The notes: generated by a model not told the origin, from the sequence alone. 64,000 nt of DNA from Saccharopolyspora_D taberi (GCF_039534165.1 NZ_BAAAUX010000004.1:9581-73580); one strand, 5' to 3'. Shown: positions 23,959-32,146, counted from the stretch's first letter. Made by a program: numbers and translations.

Positions 23959-25067
23959 CGGCACTCCTTCCCGAACGGCTCGGGCAGCCGGCCGCCCGGC
24001 GACCGCCTGGCGAGCTTGCGGTCCACCATGGACCGGAACGTCACGTAGTGCGGCAGCTTCAGGTGTTCCAGGAACCCGCCGGAGTCCAGGCCGTCGGTGG
24101 TCAGCAGCAGCAACTGCTCCAGCGGGCTGTCCGGTTCCGCCCGGCGCCATGCGATGTCGAGGTTGGCCATCGCGATCGCCTTGCGCTCGTTGTGCCCGAA
24201 GCACAGGCCGTAGCCGACGTCGAACTTGGTGCGGTCCTCGTCGGCGCCGTCCAGGTCCTCGATGCCCTCGACCTCGGTGGCCCGGAACTCCCCGATCCGG
24301 ACCGGGTTCCCGGTGTGCGGGTGCAGCACCCGCACCGGCAGCCTGCCGTGGCGCACCTCGCCGAGGGTGACCTCGTGGATGTCGCCGTCCGGGCCGAGGA
24401 TCGAGCGGTACCAGAGCCCGATCAGCGCGCCGGTCTCCGCTCGCGCCATGCTCGACAGCACGGCCGACCGGGCGGCCGGCGGACGGGCCGCGCGGCGGGT
24501 GATGTCGAAGGGTTCCGGATCGTCCTCGGGTTCGCCGTGGTCGACGGCCAGGTCCTGCTCCCGCAGGAACTCGTAGAAGCGGCGCGGCATTTCCCGCTCC
24601 GGCAATTGACTGTCGACTGTGGACTCCGATGGTTCCGGCTGCCCTTCGGGGGGTGGTTCCGGCGGCCCGTCGGGGCGTTCCAACAACCGTCCGGTGTAGT
24701 CGGTGGTGCGGCCCAGCAGCTGCGGGCCGTCCGGAGTCCGGTGGGCCGGGACGACCCGGCGCAGCACCACCATCTCGTCCGGGTCGACCGGTTCGCTGCG
24801 CGCGAGCCGGGGCAGCGTCGACCGGTGGGCGCGCACCAGGTGCGCGGCCTCCAGCGCGTCGCCCTCGGCCTGCCGGAACGCGTCGGCGGCGATCCGCTCG
24901 TCGTAGAGCCCCGCCTCGCCCATGATCCGGTCGACGGCGAGCCGGAACCGCAGCACGATCTGCCCGGTGCTCGCCCACTCCGCCCGCGCGTGGTCCCGCG
25001 ACCTGCGCACCAGCCGCTCGGCGGCCAGGATCGCGTCCATCCCGCCGCGCACACCCGCGTACCCCAT
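23955..25067 (-). CDS. phnI: C-P lyase core subunit PhnI
   Basis: The 370-residue product matches PhnI: the opening MGYAGVRGGMDAILAAERLV, a central block GYGLCFGHNERKAIAMANLD, and the ending DSGGFLEHLKLPHYVTFRS. PhnI displaces adenine from ATP to form the ribose phosphonate triphosphate, with PhnG, PhnH and PhnL. A proline- and glutamate-rich insert (near residues 135-160) is longer than in E. coli. ATG 25067 overlaps the phnH stop by one base (TGATG). Confidence 0.93.
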   Translation of the reverse strand: MGYAGVRGGMDAILAAERLVRRSRDHARAEWASTGQIVLRFRLAVDRIMGEAGLYDERIAADAFRQAEGDALEAAHLVRAHRSTLPRLARSEPVDPDEMVVLRRVVPAHRTPDGPQLLGRTTDYTGRLLERPDGPPEPPPEGQPEPSESTVDSQLPEREMPRRFYEFLREQDLAVDHGEPEDDPEPFDITRRAARPPAARSAVLSSMARAETGALIGLWYRSILGPDGDIHEVTLGEVRHGRLPVRVLHPHTGNPVRIGEFRATEVEGIEDLDGADEDRTKFDVGYGLCFGHNERKAIAMANLDIAWRRAEPDSPLEQLLLLTTDGLDSGGFLEHLKLPHYVTFRSMVDRKLARRSPGGRLPEPFGKECR

Positions 25068-25609
25068 CAGACACCTCCCTCGACTCGGGTGGACCTCGGC
25101 AGTCCGGTGATCCGCCCGTCCTTGGTCGCCAGCACCAGGTCGATCCCGGCGGGGAACTCCCCTGCCAGCCGCTCGCGCTGCGCGGCGAAGTCCGGCGGGA
25201 GCCCGGTGATCCGCAACGTCCGCTCCCCCGGCACGCCCGGTCCGCTCAGGCGGTATTCCGCGCCCTCGCCGAGCTCGGACACCGACAGGCACACCAGCGC
25301 GCCGTCCTCCGGCGCGGCGCTGCTGCCGGTCCGGAAGCCGCTGAGCTCGTCCAGCGGCTCCAGCACCACGGCCAGCCGCGCCTGGCCGCGCCCGGCACTG
25401 GGCGCGGAGGTCACCGTTCGCACGACGTCGGCCCATTCGCCGCCCTCGACGCACACCGGCGTCTCCAGGTCGGCGAGGGCCAGCACCGGCAGGAGCGCGC
25501 TCGGCGCGGTGGACTCGGGCAGCCGGGACACGGTGCCCGGCCGGGACAGGACGTCCAGCACCGCGCGGAAGACCCGCTGCGACTGCTGCGCCGTGAGCGG
25601 CGCGGTCAT
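25067..25609 (-). CDS. phnH: C-P lyase subunit PhnH
   Basis: The product has 180 residues. The N-terminal QQSQRVFRAVLDVLSRPGTV and the C-terminal PAGIDLVLATKDGRITGLPR are the conserved ends of PhnH, a PLP-transferase-like fold that lacks the cofactor. PhnH joins the PhnGHIJ core complex. ATG 25609 overlaps the phnG stop by four bases. Its length is near the E. coli protein's 194. Confidence 0.92.
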   Translation of the reverse strand: MTAPLTAQQSQRVFRAVLDVLSRPGTVSRLPESTAPSALLPVLALADLETPVCVEGGEWADVVRTVTSAPSAGRGQARLAVVLEPLDELSGFRTGSSAAPEDGALVCLSVSELGEGAEYRLSGPGVPGERTLRITGLPPDFAAQRERLAGEFPAGIDLVLATKDGRITGLPRSTRVEGGV

Positions 25610-26028
25610 GTCAGCTCCTCGAATTCGACGATGGTGGGGGCGAGTTCGGCCCATTCGGCGGCCTCGGCCGCCTCGCGGCGCGCGGTGACCCGGCGGCACA
25701 GCGCGTCGACCTCGGCGGCGACCGGGTGCCCGGATTCCGCCGCGGCGTCGAGGATCGCCGCCGCGAGCGTGGCGGGGCGGTCGTCGCCGAGGCGCATCGC
25801 CCAGCCCCGGACGCCGTCCAGCTCGACCTCCGCCCGGCAGGCGAGCAGGTCGCCCAGCAGGAACCGCTCGCGGGCGATCGGTTCCCGGACCTGCACCGAC
25901 ACGCACCCGACCTCGGGTGCGACGAGCACGGCCGGCCGCGGCCCCTCGGCGAGGCAGGTGTCGGCGAGCCCGATGACCTCCTCGGCTTCGGCCACGGCGA
26001 GCAGCGCGGACCGCTGTTCCCTGTTCAT
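25606..26028 (-). CDS. phnG: C-P lyase subunit PhnG
   Basis: The 140-residue protein has the PhnG pattern: LLAVAEAEEVIGLADTCL, then FLLGDLLACRAEVEL and GWAMRLGDD. PhnG is a small subunit of the nucleosidase and C-P lyase core. It is the first structural gene of the operon, 40 bases behind phnF. ATG 26028 is preceded by a GGGGAACTG stretch. Confidence 0.92.
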   Translation of the reverse strand: MNREQRSALLAVAEAEEVIGLADTCLAEGPRPAVLVAPEVGCVSVQVREPIARERFLLGDLLACRAEVELDGVRGWAMRLGDDRPATLAAAILDAAAESGHPVAAEVDALCRRVTARREAAEAAEWAELAPTIVEFEELT

Positions 26029-26068
26029 CAGTTCCCCTCCGCCCGTTGGCGATCTCCCGTGCGCGACC

Positions 26069-26812
26069 TCAGCAATCCAGCTCCACGACGATCCGTTCCG
26101 CGTCCGGCCGCGACCAGGTCCGGCTGAACAGCACCGGACGACCGGTGTCCGCGTCCTTGCTGAGGCTTTCCACCAGCCACACCGGCCGGTGCGACTCGGT
26201 CTCCAGGCCCGCGGTGACCTCGTCGGGAGGCAGCGCGTAGCTGACCCGGCACCACGCGCGCACGGGCCGCACCTTCGCCATCTGCCGCAGGATCGCGTCG
26301 ACCGACTCGACCGCGTGCACCGCGTTGTCCAGGTCCGGCAGCACGTCGGCCGGGATCCACTCGTTGGACCAGCCGGTCAGCAGCTCGTCGACGTAGTACT
26401 GGCGGACCAGCATGCTCGCCGGGGCGCCGTCCGGACGTTCCAGCCGTTCGGCCTCCCCGGCCGGCAGCGCGCAGCGCCGGACGTCGCGGACGACCGAGCG
26501 CGGGGTCGCGCCCGCGTCGCGCACCGTCTGGTGCCACGACGGCGCCTTGCGCTGCGAGATGACGTAGTCGATGCGGCGGTTGACGAACGTCCCCGCTCCG
26601 CGCACCCGCCGCACGAGCATGCGCTGCTCCAGCTCCTGCAAGGCGGCGCGGGCCGCGGCGCGCCCCACCCCGAAGCGGGTGGCGATCTCGTGCTCGCTGG
26701 CGACCCGGCTGCCCGCCGGAGCACCGGCGAGCTCGGCCGCGACGGTGTCGGCTATCTCCAGATACCGGCTCCTGACCACGGCGAACAGCGTGTCCGGCGA
26801 ACTTGTCCGCAC
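26069..26812 (-). CDS. phnF: GntR/HutC-family regulator PhnF
   Basis: The 247-residue product has an N-terminal winged helix (ASEHEIATRFGVGRAAARAAL followed by RVRGAGTFVNRRIDYVIS) and a C-terminal UTRA ligand domain (MLVRQYYVDELLTGWSNEW to the end). PhnF represses phosphonate genes in other bacteria. It heads the operon here. The start is uncertain: GTG 26812 gives the usual family length, but its ribosome binding site is weak; GTG 26779 is an alternative. A HutC-like operator lies in the divergent region at 27156. Confidence 0.87.
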   Translation of the reverse strand: MRTSSPDTLFAVVRSRYLEIADTVAAELAGAPAGSRVASEHEIATRFGVGRAAARAALQELEQRMLVRRVRGAGTFVNRRIDYVISQRKAPSWHQTVRDAGATPRSVVRDVRRCALPAGEAERLERPDGAPASMLVRQYYVDELLTGWSNEWIPADVLPDLDNAVHAVESVDAILRQMAKVRPVRAWCRVSYALPPDEVTAGLETESHRPVWLVESLSKDADTGRPVLFSRTWSRPDAERIVVELDC

Positions 26813-26889
26813 AACTTCGGCCGGGTCAACGGGCCGAGCCCCGGAGGTGAACAGCCGTCCAGGTTGTCGGCGTGCCCAGGTTGTAGCTG

Positions 26890-27127
26890 ATGGCGTCCTT
26901 CGCCGCCCCGCTGCCGATCGCGGTGATCTTTCGAACTGCTCGGCGTTCCCGTCGAGGAACGGCCGGATTTCCGCGCGTGGACGGACGAAATGCTCGCACC
27001 GTCCACACCGGACATTACGACTGCGGCGATGCGGTCGCTGCACGGCTTCCTGCTCGCCGAGCCCACGCGCCGGCGGCCGTCGTTCCGCGACAGCGGCCCG
27101 GTCGAGTTACCTGCCCGCCTGGCCTGA
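26890..27127 (+). pseudogene. Cytochrome P450 gene remnant
   Basis: The region between phnF and the transporter translates into a P450 fragment in two frames. MASFAAPLPIAVI starts at 26890; one extra base near 26929 then shifts the frame to FELLGVPVEERPDF, RAWTDEMLAP and AMRSLHGFLLAE, ending at TGA 27127. The second part matches the region of P450s between the D and G helices. The heme-binding and ExxR parts are missing, so it is a decayed fragment. It has no visible role. Confidence 0.65.
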
Positions 27128-27137
27128 CCTGCTGCGT

Positions 27138-27169
27138 TTGACACCACCTCGTCCGCTCACCTAGACAAG
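27138..27169 (+). promoter_or_regulatory. Promoter with HutC/PhnF-like operator for the MFS arm
   Basis: TTGACA (27138-27143) and TAGACA (27162-27167) form a promoter with an 18-base spacer. The sequence CTCACCTAGACAAG (27156-27169) covers the -10 box and has a perfect right half of the HutC-type palindrome CTTGTCTAGACAAG; its left half is imperfect. PhnF is the obvious candidate to bind it. That link is inferred. Confidence 0.5.
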
Positions 27170-27201
27170 TGGTTTGACCAATAATCTGGGGAGGTTGGCG
27201 G

Positions 27202-27327
27202 ATGCACCCGCTACGGAACTCTTGCGGCGAGGTCGTCGAACTCGACGCGCTCAACAGGCCGGCACACTCGTCCCGCAACACCGCGCGAAGAAGGCGCCCG
27301 GCGACCAGCGGCCCGAGAAGGCCATGA
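27202..27327 (+). CDS. Short upstream ORF coupled to the MFS transporter
   Basis: A 41-codon frame begins at ATG 27202 after the strong ribosome binding site GGGGAGG and ends in TGA at 27325-27327, overlapping the transporter ATG by four bases. The peptide starts MHPLRNSCGEVVELDALNRP and ends in an arginine-rich stretch. It has no known domain. It may serve as a leader that opens the transporter start by coupled translation, or as a small protein in its own right. Confidence 0.5.
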   Translation: MHPLRNSCGEVVELDALNRPAHSSRNTARRRRPATSGPRRP

Positions 27328-28481
27328 CCGCACCCGGCACGATGACCGCGAAGCCGCCGCTGGCGCTGTCGGCGGCGTCGTTCGTCAGCACGTTCGACCG
27401 CTTCGCGGTGACGCCGATGCTGGTGCTCATCGCCGCCGGGCTGGGCGCGCCGCTCGCTGCCACGGTCAGCGTGGCCAGCGGCTACTTCCTGGCCTACGGC
27501 GTGTCGCAGGCGGCGTGGGGCGTGCTTTCCGACCGCTACGGGCGGATCCGGATCATGCGGCTGACGCTGCTGGGCGCGGCGGCCGCCGGGGTGGTCTCGG
27601 CGCTCGCACCGGAGCTCACCTCGCTGATCGTGGCCAGGATCGCGGCGGGCGCGTGCTTCGGCGCGATCATCCCCACCTCGCTCACCTACGTCGGTGACAC
27701 GGTCGCCCAGCAGCAGCGGCAGCAGGCGCTCTCCCGGCTGGTGGGCCTGATGGCGATCGGCACGGCGCTGGCCACTGCGCTCAGCGGCGCGCTCGCCGAC
27801 CTGGTCCACTGGCGCGCGGTCTTCGTCCTGCCCGCGCTGCTGGCGGTGCCGTGCTCGTTCGCGCTGCGCGGGCTCCCCGAACCGAAGCTGCCCGAGGTCA
27901 CCAGCCTCCGCACGCACGTGACCGCGGTGCTGCGCAACCGCTGGGCGCTGGTGGTGTTCGGACTGGCGTTCGTCGAGGGCGGCGTGCTGCTGGGCACGAT
28001 GACGTTCCTCGCGTCGGCCCTGCAACACCACGGCGTGGAGGCGACCGCAGCGGGGTTGGCGACCGCCGGTTACGGCATCGGCGTGTGGGCGTTTTCCGCG
28101 CTGCTGCGCCTTGTTTCGCAGCGGTGGCCGGTGTGGCTGCTGATCGTCGTCGGCGGGGCGCAGATGTGCGCCGGGTACGTGATCGTCACGGCGCACGTCG
28201 ACATCACGACAGTCGTCATCAGCACGTTGCTGCTCGGCGGCGGCTGGTCGTTCATGCACTCGTCGTTGCAGACATGGGCGACGTCGGTCGCACCCACAGC
28301 GCGCGGAACCGCGGTGTCGATGTTCGCCTCGGCGCTTTTCGGCGGCTCGGCCGCGTCGGCGGCCGTGGGCGGGCTGCTCGTCGAAGACGGGCAGTACCCG
28401 CTGCTGTTCGGCGCGACCGCCGCCGTCGGGGCGGTGCTGACCACCGTCGCGGCGCTGGCCCGGCACCGGTACCGGCCGTGA
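27324..28481 (+). CDS. Major facilitator superfamily transporter, candidate phosphonate or phosphate-ester carrier
   Basis: The 385-residue protein has 12 predicted membrane segments. The loop 2-3 signature is GVLSDRYGRIRIMR, and the second half has LLLGGGWSFMHSSLQTWAT. I set the start at ATG 27324, with GAGAAGG upstream and the four-base overlap with the small upstream ORF. It is divergent from the phn operon and sits behind a HutC-like operator. No PhnCDE importer is present nearby. Phosphonate uptake is therefore suggested by context only; export of a toxic compound is equally compatible with the sequence. Confidence 0.8.
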   Translation: MTAPGTMTAKPPLALSAASFVSTFDRFAVTPMLVLIAAGLGAPLAATVSVASGYFLAYGVSQAAWGVLSDRYGRIRIMRLTLLGAAAAGVVSALAPELTSLIVARIAAGACFGAIIPTSLTYVGDTVAQQQRQQALSRLVGLMAIGTALATALSGALADLVHWRAVFVLPALLAVPCSFALRGLPEPKLPEVTSLRTHVTAVLRNRWALVVFGLAFVEGGVLLGTMTFLASALQHHGVEATAAGLATAGYGIGVWAFSALLRLVSQRWPVWLLIVVGGAQMCAGYVIVTAHVDITTVVISTLLLGGGWSFMHSSLQTWATSVAPTARGTAVSMFASALFGGSAASAAVGGLLVEDGQYPLLFGATAAVGAVLTTVAALARHRYRP

Positions 28482-28488
28482 CCCGCGG

Positions 28489-29499
28489 TCAGCCCCCGCA
28501 GTCGACGCAGGACTCGATCTGGAGGACTTCGAGGCCGTCCGCCCCTGCCATCAGCTTCGCGCGGTAGTTCCCGTTCTTGGGCGTCGTCAGGCGTTCGGAG
28601 AACAGCCCCTCGTGCTCGAACGTCGCGGCATAACTTCCGACCACCGAGATCAGACCGGTGCCCGGATCGAACTGGCGCCTGGTGTTGAGCGCCGGATCTC
28701 CCACCAACGACCACCGCCCGTCGTCGGTGGCCGGTGTGTTCCCGATGCCGGAGACCGGGCACTCCGGCCCCATGGGCGACCGCGGCGTTGCCACGCAGCG
28801 GTCGAACGCGGCGCGCAGCACCCGAGCCGCCTCCTCGTCGCGGACGCCGGGATCGCGTTTGAGGACCGGGTGCGGGGGTTCTCCCTCGCGGGCCTTCATG
28901 CTCAGCAACCCGGTTCCGTCCTGGGAGACCTCCGCGAGGTAGGGCGCTTCCACGGTGTAGAACGAAGAACCCATCACGTCCTTGTAGGCAACTGTCATCA
29001 CCGCGGTGCCGTACACGTGGAAACGGCTTTCGTGGTAGACGATCCGCGCGCCGTCCTCCGGAAACCCGTGCAGCTTCCACTCGACGTCGCTCACCTCGGA
29101 CCCCGGCGAGGACTCCGCCTGCGGGCAGTTGGCGGGTTCGAGGACCACGGCCCGCGCGCACGAGCGGAGGCCGTCCACGACGGTCGCGAGGACGCGGTCC
29201 GCCTTCGCTCCCGGCGGCCACGGATCGCTTTCGTCCGGGATGTCGCTGCCACGGCCGCACATCGACACGAGCAGGACGATCACGATGAGCACGATCACCA
29301 GAACGGAACATCCGAGGCATCCGAAGAACGCGTCGGTGTCGTCCGAAGAGCTGTTCTTGGCCGAACTCTTCGAGGACGCGGTGTGCAGGTTGATGTTGCC
29401 GTGGACGTGGCCGATCTGGAACGCGTTGCCCCTGACGTTCCCGTTCAGCTCGTTCCTGGTGCCACCCGACTTCCCGCTGTTCTCGCCGGCATCGGGCAC
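28489..29499 (-). CDS. Single-span membrane protein with N-terminal RHIM-like motif
   Basis: The 336-residue product starts at GTG 29499 after GGAGGACGC; a TTG eight codons upstream is a weaker choice. Residues 16-39 hold NELNGNVRGN followed by FQIGHVHGNINLH. This has the N-x-x-x-G-x-V-x-G spacing and V/F-Q-I-G core of RHIM-like bacterial amyloid signalling motifs. One membrane helix follows (about residues 58-81), then an extracytoplasmic domain of 250 residues with several cysteines and an ending ESCVDCGG. I do not recognise the outer domain. Amyloid function is inference. Confidence 0.6.
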   Translation of the reverse strand: MPDAGENSGKSGGTRNELNGNVRGNAFQIGHVHGNINLHTASSKSSAKNSSSDDTDAFFGCLGCSVLVIVLIVIVLLVSMCGRGSDIPDESDPWPPGAKADRVLATVVDGLRSCARAVVLEPANCPQAESSPGSEVSDVEWKLHGFPEDGARIVYHESRFHVYGTAVMTVAYKDVMGSSFYTVEAPYLAEVSQDGTGLLSMKAREGEPPHPVLKRDPGVRDEEAARVLRAAFDRCVATPRSPMGPECPVSGIGNTPATDDGRWSLVGDPALNTRRQFDPGTGLISVVGSYAATFEHEGLFSERLTTPKNGNYRAKLMAGADGLEVLQIESCVDCGG

Positions 29500-29570
29500 C
29501 GCGCGTCCTCCATCCAGTGACAACCAGACCCGAGCGAGTTTAGCCGTTCACCCGGCGGAGAACTCCCGTT

Positions 29571-30830
29571 TCACGCCCGCCGCGCGTAGCTGGGCGTGAA
29601 CCGCGCGGGAAGCGCCTCCAGGCCGCGGATCCACGCCGACTCCCGCCAGACCAGGTCGGCCGGATCGACGTCGAGCAGCAGGTCCGGCAGCCGGTCGAGC
29701 AGCACCTCGATCGTCGACTTGGCGATCACCTCGGCGATCTCCGGTGCGGGGAAAGGACATCCGTGCTCCCCGTAGCCGTAGGCGAGGTGCGCGTGGTTGC
29801 CCGCGGTGCGGGCGCTGGTCCGCTCCGGCCACACCTGCGGGTCGGTGTTGGCCCCGGACAGCCCCAGCACCAGCAGGTCCCCGGCCCTGATCTGCCTGCC
29901 GCCGAGCCGGGTGTCGCGCACCGCCCAGCGCCCCAGCACGTTCGGCGACGGGGTGTCCTCCCACAGCACCTCGTTGAGCGCGTCGCTGACGCTGCGGCGC
30001 CCGCCGGAGAGGTTCAGCGCGAACCGCTCGTCGGTCAGCATCAGGCGCAGGGTGTTGCCGATCCAGTTCGCGGTCGGCTGGTGCCCGGCGGTCATCACCA
30101 CCAGCAGGTCCTGGATGAACTCCTCGTCGGTGAGCCCGGCCGGGTGCGCAAGCAGCCTGGACGGCACATCAGGTCCGGGACGGGCCCGCTTGACCCGCAT
30201 CAGCAGCTCGACCGTGCCGCGCAGCCGCTGGTAGGCGTGCATCGACTCGGCCGCGCCGTCGATCACGTTGGCCAGGTCGGTGGCCAGTTCCCTGGTCTGC
30301 GGCTCGGGCATGCCGCACAGGTCGGCGACCACCAGCAGCGGGATCCGCTCGGCGTAGTCGGCCACCAGGTCCGCGCGGCCGCTGCCCGCGAACGAGTCGA
30401 TCAGCTCGTCGGCGATCCGCTCGCACTTGCCCCACAGCTCGAACTGGTCCACCTCGGCCAGCGCGTCCCCGACCGCGCCCGCCCTGCGGTCGTGCTCGGC
30501 GCCCTCGGAGACCAGCACCGACGGTTCCACGCCGATCCACGGCCACAGCGGCCAGTCCGGCGGGATCCGGTCCCACTGGTTCCACCTGCGGGAGTCGCGG
30601 GCGAACAGCTCGGTGTCGCTGGTCACCTGGTGCACCTCCCGGTAGCCGAGCACCAGCCACGCGGGCAGGTCGCCCTCCAGCAGGATCGGCACGACCGGCC
30701 CGTGCTCGCGGCGCATGTCCCGGTACAGCACCTTCGGGTCCTGCCGCATCCGCGGCCCGTGCAGCCGTTCCGCGCCGCGCACCGGGCACTCCCCCGGCGC
30801 GTCGGACTTGGGCCACTCGACCTCGGTCAT
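29571..30830 (-). CDS. cvnE: Conservon cytochrome P450 lacking the ExxR arginine (CYP157-like, CvnE)
   Basis: The 419-residue P450 has the heme-cysteine loop YGYGEHGCPF with Cys358. In the K helix, where nearly all P450s have Glu-x-x-Arg, it has Glu287-Val-Leu-Trp290. The I helix reads TAGHQPTANW, without the usual acidic residue and threonine pair. Lack of ExxR is known for the CYP157 family, whose genes sit in conservons. ATG 30830 overlaps the stop of cvnD. The substrate and any oxygenase activity are unknown. Confidence 0.88.
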   Translation of the reverse strand: MTEVEWPKSDAPGECPVRGAERLHGPRMRQDPKVLYRDMRREHGPVVPILLEGDLPAWLVLGYREVHQVTSDTELFARDSRRWNQWDRIPPDWPLWPWIGVEPSVLVSEGAEHDRRAGAVGDALAEVDQFELWGKCERIADELIDSFAGSGRADLVADYAERIPLLVVADLCGMPEPQTRELATDLANVIDGAAESMHAYQRLRGTVELLMRVKRARPGPDVPSRLLAHPAGLTDEEFIQDLLVVMTAGHQPTANWIGNTLRLMLTDERFALNLSGGRRSVSDALNEVLWEDTPSPNVLGRWAVRDTRLGGRQIRAGDLLVLGLSGANTDPQVWPERTSARTAGNHAHLAYGYGEHGCPFPAPEIAEVIAKSTIEVLLDRLPDLLLDVDPADLVWRESAWIRGLEALPARFTPSYARRA

Positions 30831-31420
30831 GCGCTCCGCTCCCCCGTCGACGACAGCGCGAACAGGTGCTTGACCAGCGTGAGCAACACCGCCTTGCTGG
30901 ACTCGCGGCGGCGCGCGTCGCAGTCCACCAGCGGGATGTCCGCCGGCAGGTCCAGCGCGCCGCGCACCTGCTCCAGCGAGTGCTGCGGCGGCTCGAAGTT
31001 GTTCCTGGCCACCACGAACGGCGTCCCGTGGTGCTCCAGCCGGTCGATGGCGTACCAGGAGTCGGCCAGCCGGTGGGTGTCGACCAGCACCACCGCGCCC
31101 AGCGTGCCGCTGAACAGCTGGTCCCACAGGAACCAGAACCGCTCCTGGCCGGGCGCGCCGAACAGGTACAGCACCAGCTCCTCGTTGATGCTGATGCGGC
31201 CGAAGTCGAAGGCGACCGTGGTGGTGGCCTTGCCCGGCACGCTGTCGTCGACCCCGAGCCCGGCCCGGGTCATGGTCTCCTCGGTGCTCAGCGGCCGGAT
31301 CTCGCTGACCGAGCGGACCATCGTGGTCTTGCCGACGCCGAACCCGCCGACGATGACGATCTTCACCGCGTCGGCGGCGGTGCTGCGCAGCGGGCGGTCA
31401 AAGCTGTTCGAGTCCAACAA
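30827..31420 (-). CDS. cvnD: Conservon GTP-binding protein CvnD
   Basis: The product has 197 residues. The G1 motif is GGFGVGKTT, and the switch II region has LFGAPGQERFWFLWDQL. The G4 element NKxD is replaced by RNNFE, as usual for this small GTPase family. Conservon proteins form a membrane-associated complex resembling G-protein signalling. The TTG start at 31420 lies inside the end of cvnC, giving a 23-base overlap; GTG farther in is possible. Confidence 0.85.
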   Translation of the reverse strand: MLDSNSFDRPLRSTAADAVKIVIVGGFGVGKTTMVRSVSEIRPLSTEETMTRAGLGVDDSVPGKATTTVAFDFGRISINEELVLYLFGAPGQERFWFLWDQLFSGTLGAVVLVDTHRLADSWYAIDRLEHHGTPFVVARNNFEPPQHSLEQVRGALDLPADIPLVDCDARRRESSKAVLLTLVKHLFALSSTGERSA

Positions 31421-31751
31421 GCACCTGCTTCAGGGTTTCGGGGTCGGGCAGTCGGGTGGTGGCCGAGGACGGGTGGCGGGCGGTGACCCGGCCGCTGTCG
31501 AGCAGGTCGCAGAGCAGGATCCGGACCACGCTGACCGGCAGGCCCAGCTTCGCGGAGATCTCCACGACCGCCACGGGTCCGCGGCACATCCGCAGGATCT
31601 CGGCGTGCTCGGACTGCATGCCCGCGACCGGTTCGCTCTCGGCGACGATCAGCGTGACCGCGTCCAGCCTGCACGCGGCGGCGCGGCTGCGGCCGCCGGT
31701 GACGATGTAGAGGCGGTCGGGATCCTCGCGGTCGAGCTCGCCCCGGCTCAT
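31398..31751 (-). CDS. cvnC: Conservon DUF742 protein CvnC
   Basis: The 117-residue protein shows the DUF742 pattern: RLYIVTGGRSRA, then a winged-helix-like part with CRGPVAVVEISAKLGLPVSV and VRILLCDLLDSGRV. The protein probably links the sensor kinase and the GTPase. ATG 31751 overlaps the cvnB stop by four bases. Confidence 0.88.
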   Translation of the reverse strand: MSRGELDREDPDRLYIVTGGRSRAAACRLDAVTLIVAESEPVAGMQSEHAEILRMCRGPVAVVEISAKLGLPVSVVRILLCDLLDSGRVTARHPSSATTRLPDPETLKQVLVGLEQL

Positions 31752-32146
31752 GGCATCCGGGGAGCTGCGCTGAGGTACTCGCCGATCTGCTCGACGAGCT
31801 CGTTCATGTTGTGGCCGATCGCGCCGACCTCGGCGTCGTCGGCGGCCACCACCGCCAGGTGCGCGCCCTCCCCGGCCTCGACGATGAACAGCAGTCCGCC
31901 GTGGAACTCGGTCATCGACTGCCGGACCCCGCCGGTGCCGTCGCCGAACTCGACGGAGGCGCCGTAGGACAGGCTCTGGATGCCCGAGGCGATGGCGGCC
32001 AGCTGGTCGGCCTGGTCGATGGTGAGCCCGCCGGTGTGGCACAGCTTCAGGCCGTCCTTGGACAGCACCAGCGCGTGCCGGGTTCCCGGGGTGCGCGCCA
32101 GCAGGTTGTCCAGCAGCCAGTCGAGATCGAGTTCAGTGGTGTTCAT
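31748..32146 (-). CDS. cvnB: Conservon roadblock/LC7 protein CvnB
   Basis: The 132-residue protein has the roadblock/LC7 fold signature: LDWLLDNLLARTPGTRHALV, SKDGLKLCHTGGL and GAIGHNMNELVEQIGEYL. Such proteins regulate small GTPases, here CvnD. It follows cvnA by 59 bases and overlaps cvnC. Confidence 0.9.
   Translation of the reverse strand: MNTTELDLDWLLDNLLARTPGTRHALVLSKDGLKLCHTGGLTIDQADQLAAIASGIQSLSYGASVEFGDGTGGVRQSMTEFHGGLLFIVEAGEGAHLAVVAADDAEVGAIGHNMNELVEQIGEYLSAAPRMP

Noticed and set aside
23959..25074. In-frame extension upstream of the PhnJ-PhnK fusion
   Set aside because: The longer frame overlaps phnI completely and has shadow composition; ATG 23958 overlaps the phnI stop and begins a normal PhnJ.
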